Assembly: GCA_031263435.1 (NCBI GenBank)
Contig: JAISFT010000178.1
Location: 1-5,505, forward strand
DNA length: 5,505 bases
Origin: Treponema sp.
Lineage (GTDB): Bacteria > Spirochaetota > Spirochaetia > Treponematales > Breznakiellaceae
Direction: 5' to 3'
In this document: piece after piece, positions 1-4,910 of the stretch
Numbering within the stretch: position 1 is the first letter of the stretch
Layout: the number at the start of each line of letters is the position of its first letter
Notes under the pieces: model-generated
The model's input: only the letters and a program-made list of their open reading frames with translations
What the model was told of the DNA's origin: nothing
The model's database searches: none
Made by a program: the position numbers and the translations under genes

Positions 1-714
1 GCCGAGTAGTTTATCCTATTGCCGCTGGCGGCGTCGAGGGACAGGTTCACGACTTTTCCGGCAAGTATGCCGCTTGGGTCTGAAAAATCCACGACCGTGC
101 CATTCGATACGACCGCCGAGATATTTATAGTATTTACTCCCTCGGAGGGAACGGGAATCGTTATCAAAACTCCGTCGATTTTGAGCATCGCAGGATTCAA
201 TACTGGTGGCTCCTGCGGCTTGACCGGAGTCGTGATTGTAGTACCAGTGGATGCACCCTTTGCAACAAACTTTCCCTTTATCGCGTCGACCATCGCTTCT
301 TCATAGGCGCCGCTGGCAAATATAATATCGAAATTGAAAGTCTTGCCGGAGAACGTGAAGTTCGAGCCCTCAGTAAAGCTGATGTCCGTCAGAGTCGCGC
401 CGTTTGGAATCGTTATTACTACATTCAAAATATTAGCATTCTGCGCGTCCTTGGCTATAGTTGCCATTGCCGTACCTACAGAAAGCGCGGGCAGGACTTC
501 CTGTGTCGGGGTTCCGGACCCATCGGAGTTTTCCGGGGAAGGCTGCGGTCGGGCCGAATTATCGGGCTGGGGGCAGGAAACTATGTACAGGGCCGCCAGT
601 AACAGAGTACATCCAATAGCCGTCTTTTTCCGGTAAACTACACTTATATATGGGGGGGGGGGGGGGGGTAAAAAATACGGGATGCGGTAGTGGTTTGTCA
701 AGGTTTTTTTTCAT
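1..714 (-). CDS. Putative phase-variable lipoprotein, partial, frame interrupted at a C17 tract
   Basis: I do not recognise the family. The minus strand reads from ATG 714-712, behind a good Shine-Dalgarno, as MKKNLDKPLPHPVFFT and then enters a 17-C run. As assembled, this frame ends at a TAA at 561-559 after 51 codons. In the next frame, open from the tract to the left edge, a basic RKK is followed by a hydrophobic stretch ending LAALYIVSC: a lipoprotein signal peptide with a spirochaete-style relaxed lipobox (Cys codon 575-573). After it come a Ser/Pro/Asn-rich linker (about 30 residues) and beta-rich sequence holding two similar segments, VVITIPNGATL and LITIPVPSEGV, suggesting a repeated extracellular beta domain. 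No ATG, GTG or TTG lies in the lipoprotein frame between tract and lipobox, so translation should enter through the tract. With 16 C the Cys would be residue 47. The likely product is a membrane-anchored surface lipoprotein. A homopolymer miscall or a pseudogene are the alternatives. Confidence 0.72.
652..668. repeat. Homopolymer tract G17 (C17 on the lipoprotein coding strand)
   Basis: There are seventeen uninterrupted G on the plus strand, inside the 5' coding part of the minus-strand lipoprotein, around codons 16-21. Runs of this length are prone to slipped-strand mispairing, and poly-G tracts are known contingency loci in Treponema pallidum. Only 16, 19 and similar counts (n = 1 mod 3) join the upstream ATG to the lipobox frame. 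With 17 the frame stops after 51 codons, and with 18 it stops almost at once (CAT ATA TAA). Tract length is also the base call most likely to be wrong in an assembly. Confidence 0.9.
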
Positions 715-720
715 GCAGGT

Positions 721-727
721 CTCCCTT
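721..727 (-). promoter_or_regulatory. Ribosome binding site of the lipoprotein gene
   Basis: The minus strand reads AAGGGAG here, six bases before the ATG at 714-712. This decides the start: the ribosome loads upstream of the C17 tract, so the tract is translated and its length sets the reading frame. Confidence 0.7.
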
Positions 728-759
728 GTCCGCGGTCCATCCACACTACCGGACAAAGT

Positions 760-788
760 AGGATAGCACGGACCGGGAATAATGGCAA
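760..788 (-). promoter_or_regulatory. Candidate sigma70-type promoter of the lipoprotein gene
   Basis: The minus strand has TTGCCA (788-783), a 17-nt spacer and TATCCT (765-760), matching the consensus at 5 of 6 and 4 of 6. The start would fall near 753, giving a leader of about 39 nt that contains the AAGGGAG site. A 7-bp dyad, TTGTCCG (726-732) and CGGACAA (750-756), covers the predicted start and leader and could be an operator or a leader hairpin. It is predicted by eye only. Confidence 0.45.
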
Positions 789-797
789 GACGAAAAT

Positions 798-814
798 TTG
801 GTGCCTGGCACCAA
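798..814. repeat. Inverted repeat TTGGTGC/GCACCAA
   Basis: Perfect 7-bp arms TTGGTGC (798-804) and GCACCAA (808-814) surround a 3-nt loop. It lies just upstream of the candidate lipoprotein promoter, so it could be a regulator site or part of the hairpin cluster. No function is assignable. Confidence 0.5.
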
Positions 815-830
815 TTGGGGGGTAGGTGGA

Positions 831-853
831 ATAAAAACGCTTTGCGTTTTTAT
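831..853. repeat. Perfect hairpin ATAAAAACGC-TTT-GCGTTTTTAT
   Basis: Arms of 10 bp (831-840 and 844-853) close a TTT triloop. The left arm contains AAAAACGCTT, a 10-mer that recurs at 880-889 and 3913-3922, each time within a hairpin. It could act as a bidirectional terminator or be a REP-like element. Confidence 0.7.
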
Positions 854-875
854 GGAACCCAGGGGGGGCCAAAGG

Positions 876-903
876 GACCAAAAACGCTTATGCGTTTTTG
901 GTC
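876..903. repeat. Perfect 12-bp hairpin with AAAAACGC core
   Basis: The arms GACCAAAAACGC (876-887) and GCGTTTTTGGTC (892-903) are perfectly complementary around a TTAT loop. It shares the AAAAACGC core with the hairpin at 831-853, so the two look like related copies of one palindromic unit. Confidence 0.7.
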
Positions 904-906
904 TTC

Positions 907-932
907 GGAGTTTGGGGCAAGCCCCAAACTCC
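907..932. repeat. Perfect 12-bp inverted repeat GGAGTTTGGGGC/GCCCCAAACTCC
   Basis: Arms 907-918 and 921-932 are separated by AA; as RNA the loop would open to CAAG on an 11-bp stem. It follows the previous hairpin by three bases, so positions 876-932 form two stacked stem-loops. There is no U tract after it, which argues against a simple intrinsic terminator. Confidence 0.7.
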
Positions 933-1011
933 ACCTCCGACAAATTGTCCGTGGTAGCAGGCCCCCCCTCCTAAACCGGATGGAGGATTAACCCGCCTGT
1001 CTCCGGCTGAA

Positions 1012-1040
1012 TTGTTTTAGACCGGAAATTCTGTTATGAT
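1012..1040 (+). promoter_or_regulatory. Promoter of the def-fmt-PASTA operon
   Basis: TTGTTT (1012-1017), a 17-nt spacer and TATGAT (1035-1040), with TG at 1032-1033 forming an extended -10. The predicted start at about 1047 leaves only about two bases before the def ATG, so the message may be nearly leaderless. The purine-rich AAAGGG at 1041-1046 is very close to the ATG (2-nt gap) for normal SD use, which fits the leaderless reading. By-eye prediction. Confidence 0.6.
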
Positions 1041-1048
1041 AAAGGGCT

Positions 1049-1546
1049 ATGGATATTCTTACTCTGGGTAATGAGCTGCTGCGGCGGAAGGCTGAGCCGG
1101 TAAAAGATATAGATGACGAGTTGAGGGCTGTGGCGGAGGAGATGATCGCCGCCCTCCACGTTGGGAAGGGTGTGGGGCTGGCGGGGCCGCAGGTTGGGTT
1201 TATGAGGCGCTTATTTGTGATCCACGTAGACGGGGATGTGCCGCGGGTGTTTATTAACCCTTCTATTACGGCTACTTCGACGGAGCTGGTGAAGCATGAG
1301 GAGGGCTGTCTGTCTATTCCCGGGGTCTGGGCGGATGTGATCCGGGCCAGGGCTTTGCAGGTCCAGGCCTGGAACGAGAAGGGCCGGCCGTTTACGATGG
1401 AGGTGGACGACGTTCTTGCCCGGGTGATTCTCCACGAATACGACCACCTGGAGGGGGTGCTGTTTATCGACCGGCTTTCTGTGCCCAAGCGGAACCGGAT
1501 TCTTGCCAAGGTGGAAAAGCAACTGCAGGGCCGGCAGAGGAAGTAA
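1049..1546 (+). CDS. def: Peptide deformylase
   Basis: This cytoplasmic metallo-hydrolase removes the formyl group from the N-terminal methionine of new proteins as they leave the ribosome. All three family motifs are present in its 165 residues: GVGLAGPQ (41-48), EGCLS (85-89, with Cys87 as metal ligand) and HEYDH (129-133, with His129 and His133 as ligands and Glu130 as catalytic base). The 42-residue spacing from Cys to the first His equals that of the E. coli enzyme, and the length is typical. The second motif-I Ala is Gly (GLAGPQ), an accepted variant. The ATG gives the usual short N-terminus (MDILTLGNELLRR). fmt starts 4 nt after the stop, so the enzymes that add and remove the formyl group are co-transcribed. 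GC-rich, like the rest of the operon. Confidence 0.97.
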   Translation: MDILTLGNELLRRKAEPVKDIDDELRAVAEEMIAALHVGKGVGLAGPQVGFMRRLFVIHVDGDVPRVFINPSITATSTELVKHEEGCLSIPGVWADVIRARALQVQAWNEKGRPFTMEVDDVLARVILHEYDHLEGVLFIDRLSVPKRNRILAKVEKQLQGRQRK

Positions 1547-1550
1547 GGCC

Positions 1551-2693
1551 ATGCGGATTGTTTATGCGGGGAGTCCCGCCATCGCCGTGCCCGCGCTGGA
1601 AGCCCTGGCTGCGATGGCCCTGGAAGATCCGGGGGTTCTTGGGGCTCCGGGGGTTCCGGGGGCTCCCGGAGAGGCTTCCGGAGATGTTTCCGGGGGCTTT
1701 GAGCTGGCGGCGCTGCTTACCAATCCCGACAGTCCCCGGGGCCGGCACGGAAAGCCGGAGCCCACCGATGCGGCCGCGGCTGTATCGGCCCTGGGGCCGC
1801 GTTTTGCGGCGGCCCGGCGGGATCCTCCGGTCCTTCTTAAGCCTGAAAAGCTGGGGGCCGCGGTCCGGGGGGAGCTTGAGACCCTGAAGCCCGATCTGCT
1901 GGTCTCCTTTGCCTATGGCCGGATCTTCGGTCCCAAATTCCTTGCCCTCCTTCCCCTGGGGGGGATCAACATCCACCCCAGTCTGCTCCCCGCATACCGG
2001 GGGCCTGCTCCCATCCCCCAGGCTATTCTGAACGGGGACCGGGAGACGGGGATAAGCATCCAGCGCCTTGCCCTGCAGATGGATTGCGGGGATATCCTGG
2101 CCCAGGAAAGGTTCCCCCTGACGGGCCGGGAGACCGGCGCCGCCCTGGCTGAGGAGATGGCCCGCCGGGCGGCGCGGCTGCTCCCCTCTGTTATACGGGG
2201 CCTGGCTGCGGGGACTTTGCAGGGCCGGCCCCAGAATCGGGAGGGGGCCTCGTATTGCGGCCTCCTCTCCCGGGATGACGGGAAGATCGACTGGGGGCAG
2301 AGCGCCCGGCGTATCGAGGCCCAGGTCCGGGCCTATACTCCCTGGCCCCTGTCCTGGACCGTGGATGGGGAACGCCGGCTCTGCATCCTGGGGGCCGCTT
2401 TGGAGGACGTGGGGGGCTTGGGGGCCGGGGCCTTGGGGCTTGCCCAAGGGCCGGATATTGAGCCGGGTGATGGGCCGGCCGCCGGGTCTGGCCGGGCTGC
2501 GCCCGGAACAGTTTTGGGCGTAGACAAGGAACGGGGGATACTGGTACAAACGGGAGACGGGGTCCTGGTTCTTACCGTACTGCAGTACCAGGCAAAAAAG
2601 GCCCTTGAATGGCGGTCTTTTCTGAACGGCGCCAGGGACTTTATCGGCCGGCGGCTTGGGCAGGGGGAGGGAGCCGGGGGAAACCCGGATTGA
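1551..2693 (+). CDS. fmt: Methionyl-tRNA formyltransferase
   Basis: It transfers a formyl group from 10-formyl-tetrahydrofolate to Met-tRNA(fMet) for translation initiation, in the cytoplasm. From the ATG at 1551 the 380 residues start MRIVYAGSPAIAVPALEAL, the canonical Fmt N-terminus. The catalytic region INIHPSLLPAYRGPAPI (139-155) supplies Asn140 and His142, and Asp178 in MDCGDI lies 36 residues after the His, as in E. coli (His110, Asp146). The C-terminal OB-like domain has YTPWPLSW and a late QVQTGDG-like segment (LVQTGDGVLVL). The protein is about 65 residues longer than E. coli Fmt, mainly because of Gly/Pro/Ala-rich insertions at residues 28-49 and about 287-318. An in-frame ATG at 1503 would add 16 residues overlapping def; I prefer 1551 because homology begins there and SD-like purines (GAGGAAG, 1537-1543) precede it. 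The next gene starts 3 nt after the stop. Confidence 0.96.
   Translation: MRIVYAGSPAIAVPALEALAAMALEDPGVLGAPGVPGAPGEASGDVSGGFELAALLTNPDSPRGRHGKPEPTDAAAAVSALGPRFAAARRDPPVLLKPEKLGAAVRGELETLKPDLLVSFAYGRIFGPKFLALLPLGGINIHPSLLPAYRGPAPIPQAILNGDRETGISIQRLALQMDCGDILAQERFPLTGRETGAALAEEMARRAARLLPSVIRGLAAGTLQGRPQNREGASYCGLLSRDDGKIDWGQSARRIEAQVRAYTPWPLSWTVDGERRLCILGAALEDVGGLGAGALGLAQGPDIEPGDGPAAGSGRAAPGTVLGVDKERGILVQTGDGVLVLTVLQYQAKKALEWRSFLNGARDFIGRRLGQGEGAGGNPD
1632..1697 (+). repeat. Collagen-like low-complexity insertion within fmt
   Basis: Codons 28-49 of fmt encode GVLGAPGVPGAPGEASGD and a few more residues, with a Gly-X-Pro-like triplet rhythm. The DNA is a degenerate array of CCGGGGG- and TTCCGG-type units. 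It sits between the first helix (ALEAL) and the strand FELAALLTNPD, where other Fmt proteins have only a short turn, so it looks like a microsatellite-type expansion tolerated in a surface loop. Confidence 0.7.
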
Positions 2694-2696
2694 ACA

Positions 2697-3755
2697 ATGG
2701 GTTTTATTAATTTAGATCTTGATGCCGTAGAAGGCTATGTCGCCAACCATCTCAAACTTTTTATATCCATGGCCATAGGGCTTCTGGTGTTTGTGGGACT
2801 TATCGCCCTTTCCATTTTCTTTATTGCCGTCAACGGGGCGGAACAGACCATGGTCCCCGATATCCGGGGAAAGGACCTGACCGAAGCCCTGCTGGAACTC
2901 CAGGTAAAGGAACTCTACCCCCGGATCAGCCTGCGCTATTCCCAGTCGTCCTACGACAAGGGACTTATTCTGGAGCAGGACCCCCATTCCGGCGCCATCG
3001 TAAAGGCGGGCCGCCGGATCAACCTGGTGGTGAGCCGGGGAGTGCTGGTCAACACGATGGAGGATTACCGGGGCCGCAACGTTGACGATGTGCGGATAGA
3101 TTTGCAGACCATCTATGCGGAAGCCGGCGCCGCCGGTCTGGCGCCGCTGTCCCTGGGCGAACCCCTGATATACGAATATTCCGATGAGGCCCCGGGAACT
3201 ATCCTGCAGCAAAAACCCGAACCCGGCTCGGGCATATCGGGACCCACCGTCCTGGAATTCGTGGTAAGCCGGGGCCCGGAGAACGCCGCGATTACGGTTC
3301 CCCGTTTTACCGGCCTTAAGGTTTCGGAGGCCCTCGCCGTGCTGGGCCAGCGGGGACTGAACTTTGTTTTCAGCCTCCGGGCCAGCCGGGCCAATGAACA
3401 GGGGGGCATGGTGGTATACCAGGACCCCGCGGCGGAGGCCCAGACCCCGGCGAACACGCAGATCAGCCTTTTGGTCACGATCCCCTCCGAAATTCCCGCA
3501 GGGGAGGTTTTCGGCCTGTTCAGCTACAATGTGCCCAGAAACCCCTACCCCCTGACGATGCGGCTTGAGGCCCTGCTTCCCGGCGGCGGGCGGACGGAAC
3601 TTATCAACGTCCAGTACCGGGGCGGGAATTTTACCGTGCCCTACCAGCTTCCCGAAGGGACCGTGCTCGTCCTTTCCATACTGAACCGGGAACTCTACCG
3701 GGAAACCCTGAACCTGGTAAATCCGGCGGCGGCGCTTTCCCTCGATCAGCTTTAA
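2697..3755 (+). CDS. Single-pass membrane protein with three PASTA repeats, no kinase domain
   Basis: The 352 residues have a short cytoplasmic N-terminus (1-20), one hydrophobic helix (about 22-45) and a long extracytoplasmic part. Three PASTA-like repeats follow, at about 51-115 (VPDIRGKDLTEAL to INLVVSRG), 116-192 (MEDYRGRNVDDV to LEFVVSRG) and 198-262 (VPRFTGLKVSEAL to ISLLVTIP); each carries the (V)P-x-x-x-G-x-x-x-x-(E/D)-A opening and a QDP/QKP-like turn. The last 90 residues form a beta-rich tail with no clear family. PASTA repeats are known to bind peptidoglycan or muropeptides and usually decorate Ser/Thr kinases or penicillin-binding proteins. Neither catalytic domain is present here, so this is probably a cell-wall sensor or scaffold. 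The ATG is 3 nt after the fmt stop, with only a distant G-rich SD, suggesting translational coupling. A small hairpin (CCGGG/CCCGG, 2674-2688) covers that G-rich stretch. Confidence 0.85.
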   Translation: MGFINLDLDAVEGYVANHLKLFISMAIGLLVFVGLIALSIFFIAVNGAEQTMVPDIRGKDLTEALLELQVKELYPRISLRYSQSSYDKGLILEQDPHSGAIVKAGRRINLVVSRGVLVNTMEDYRGRNVDDVRIDLQTIYAEAGAAGLAPLSLGEPLIYEYSDEAPGTILQQKPEPGSGISGPTVLEFVVSRGPENAAITVPRFTGLKVSEALAVLGQRGLNFVFSLRASRANEQGGMVVYQDPAAEAQTPANTQISLLVTIPSEIPAGEVFGLFSYNVPRNPYPLTMRLEALLPGGGRTELINVQYRGGNFTVPYQLPEGTVLVLSILNRELYRETLNLVNPAAALSLDQL

Positions 3756-3866
3756 GCAGCATTAAGGCCTGGCGTTCCGGCTTATATGACGTAGAAGGGG
3801 GAGCGCATTGATTTCAAGGGGTCAAAAACCTTAAGCCCTATGATAAGCCTTTCTCGACGCTGCTCC

Positions 3867-3883
3867 CGGCAACTATGTTGCCG
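3867..3883. repeat. Hairpin CGGCAAC-TAT-GTTGCCG
   Basis: Perfect 7-bp arms (3867-3873 and 3877-3883) close a TAT triloop downstream of the PASTA gene. It could take part in termination or mRNA stabilisation; there is no U tract directly after it. Confidence 0.5.
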
Positions 3884-3899
3884 ACCCCTCGCTCCAAAG

Positions 3900-3918
3900 G
3901 TTTTTGCTTTGCAAAAAC
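3900..3918 (+). terminator. Candidate terminator hairpin GTTTTTGC-TTT-GCAAAAAC
   Basis: Perfect 8-bp arms (3900-3907 and 3911-3918) surround a TTT triloop, followed after GC by TTTT (3921-3924). It overlaps a competing 10-bp pairing with 3823-3832. It has the same TTT triloop as the hairpin at 831-853 and overlaps the recurrent AAAAACGCTT at 3913-3922, so it may equally be a dispersed repeat. The short U run makes this a weak terminator call. Confidence 0.35.
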
Positions 3919-4053
3919 GCTTTTCCGCTACCCCCACTTGTTTTTTTCAGGCATACAAACCCTGACAGTGCATTAAAAAAAACCGGAAGCCCACAGTACA
4001 CAGTGCGGGTAGAATTTAGTTCGGCGAAATAAAAATTGAATGATCAAAAAATA

Positions 4054-4082
4054 TTGACAAAATAACCAAAATAAGTGATATT
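4054..4082 (+). promoter_or_regulatory. Candidate promoter of the EEP gene
   Basis: A perfect TTGACA (4054-4059) is followed by a 17-nt spacer and GATATT (4077-4082, 4 of 6 to consensus). A start near 4089 leaves a leader of about 14 nt that contains GGAG at 4091-4094, eight bases before the ATG. The gene therefore appears to be transcribed on its own rather than from the upstream operon. The region is very AT-rich, which lowers specificity. Confidence 0.5.
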
Positions 4083-4102
4083 TCAATTATGGAGAAATAA
4101 AC

Positions 4103-4885
4103 ATGAAAATTGCAACATATAATGTTTGGAATAATGACATTGACATCAGAACTGAACAATTAATACAAGAAATAGATTTGATTGATGTTGACATAATCGG
4201 ATTACAAGAGGTTCCTCAATGTTTTTTCACGCAACTCATTGAACGATCAAGATATACATATCATGTATATTGTAAATATCAAGGTCAAAATGAAGGGTTG
4301 GCTTTTTTGGGTAAATATCCATTAAGCACTCCTGTTTTCCTTAATGAAAAAAATGAATTTGACAATAGTCTGGCTTTGAGTGTTATTATTAAAATAAATG
4401 ATATAAGGTTTTCTGTAACAAACGTTCATTTGCCATGGGATTCTGTATTGGCAAAAGAAAGGCAAATTGTGGCTATTGATAGATTCATTCGTGAAATGAA
4501 AGACCATGTAGATTTTTCAATTTTACTTGGAGATTTTAACTGCACGGGAAGTTCAAGTGTACATCATTTTTTATTAGGTGACCAAACAATATTAGGTTGT
4601 GAAGCGAAACCTTATTGGAACGATTTAGCAAGTGTTCATGCTGCACTGAATAATTACAATGTAGTTCCTACACTTGATTTTATAAATAATCCAAGATGGG
4701 GTGGAAAAAACACGAATTATATACCAGATACTTGTGATAGAATTTTGATAAAAGAATCGTATAATTGGGATTTCGAGTTTAAATTAAGAAAAGTAAACAT
4801 TTTTGGGAAAGATGTTTCTTCAAAAACAGGATTTGCACCAAGTGATCATTATGGTTTACTTGCAGAGGTTGAATTTACTAAATAA
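4103..4885 (+). CDS. Endonuclease/exonuclease/phosphatase (EEP) superfamily protein
   Basis: This superfamily consists of Mg2+-dependent phosphodiester or phosphate-ester hydrolases (AP endonucleases, DNase I-like nucleases, inositol phosphatases, sphingomyelinases). The 260 residues contain the full catalytic set in order: Asn7 in TYNVWN, Glu36 in GLQEV (metal ligand), His109 in TNVHLPWD, Asp144 and Asn146 in LLGDFN, Asp212/Arg213 in CDRIL, and Asp248-His249 in the terminal SDHYG. It therefore looks complete and potentially active. I see no signal peptide or membrane segment, so it is probably cytoplasmic. The substrate cannot be told from sequence: no feature singles out the Xth/AP-endonuclease, CdtB or sphingomyelinase subgroup. 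The gene is strongly AT-rich with A/T-ending codons, in sharp contrast to the GC-rich operon upstream, suggesting transfer. It has its own promoter and RBS and sits next to a BrnT toxin gene, in an accessory setting. A nuclease acting on DNA or RNA is my guess only. Confidence 0.85.
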   Translation: MKIATYNVWNNDIDIRTEQLIQEIDLIDVDIIGLQEVPQCFFTQLIERSRYTYHVYCKYQGQNEGLAFLGKYPLSTPVFLNEKNEFDNSLALSVIIKINDIRFSVTNVHLPWDSVLAKERQIVAIDRFIREMKDHVDFSILLGDFNCTGSSSVHHFLLGDQTILGCEAKPYWNDLASVHAALNNYNVVPTLDFINNPRWGGKNTNYIPDTCDRILIKESYNWDFEFKLRKVNIFGKDVSSKTGFAPSDHYGLLAEVEFTK

Positions 4886-4893
4886 GTAGCAAT

Positions 4894-4910
4894 GTAAAAA
4901 GCATTTTTAC
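4894..4910 (+). terminator. Candidate terminator hairpin after the EEP gene
   Basis: Arms GTAAAAA (4894-4900) and TTTTTAC (4904-4910) pair around GCA, eight bases after the EEP stop codon. The stem is AT-only apart from one G-C pair and has no separate U tail, so it would be weak. Its position immediately 3' of the gene is the main support. Confidence 0.35.

Larger units (their letters stand above)
715..1048. other. Divergent intergenic region rich in palindromes
   Basis: I see no convincing gene in these 334 bases between the divergently transcribed lipoprotein gene and def. The region holds the two promoters, several perfect hairpins (798-814, 831-853, 876-903, 907-932), and short homopolymer runs (G6 at 817-822, G7 at 862-868, C7 at 962-968). 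Small open frames here merely read through the palindromes. Because the flanking genes diverge, the hairpins are not needed as terminators for either one; they resemble dispersed intergenic repeats. Confidence 0.6.
3756..4102. other. Intergenic region with hairpins and a composition boundary
   Basis: I find no gene in these 347 bases. The first 160 or so carry several alternative inverted repeats: GGGAGC 3799-3804 with GCTCCC 3862-3867, AGGGGTC 3817-3823 with GACCCCT 3883-3889, CAAAAACCTT 3823-3832 with AAGGTTTTTG 3897-3906, and the hairpins at 3867-3883 and 3900-3918. The operon probably terminates here, but no stem is followed by a clean long U run. From about 4018 the sequence becomes strongly AT-rich and leads into the promoter of the next gene. 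Confidence 0.55.

Noticed and set aside
19..636. Two plus-strand open frames (19-306 and 334-636)
   Set aside because: They are the antisense of a minus-strand reading with a lipoprotein signal and coherent beta-rich sequence; neither has an RBS or recognisable motifs.
696..701. A minus-strand TTGACA with TATTTT 18 bases later, just before the C tract, as a tract-spaced promoter
   Set aside because: A better placed promoter, RBS and ATG lie upstream, and no usable start codon follows the tract in the lipoprotein frame. A promoter-type switch remains possible but is less favoured.
746..991. Small open frames on both strands (746-943 minus, 782-991 plus)
   Set aside because: They read through the palindromes of the intergenic region, lack RBS and conserved features, and the palindromes explain their openness.
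1503..1550. Extended start for fmt at 1503
   Set aside because: It would add 16 non-homologous residues overlapping the end of def; family similarity starts exactly at the ATG at 1551.
988..2549. Long minus-strand frames opposite def and fmt (988-1509, 1464-2549)
   Set aside because: Antisense frames in GC-rich DNA opposite genes with complete catalytic motifs; the Pro/Arg/Gly-rich translations have no domain character.
2712..3478. Minus-strand frames opposite the PASTA gene (2712-3212, 3113-3478)
   Set aside because: Shadows of a clear plus-strand gene with a membrane helix and three repeats.
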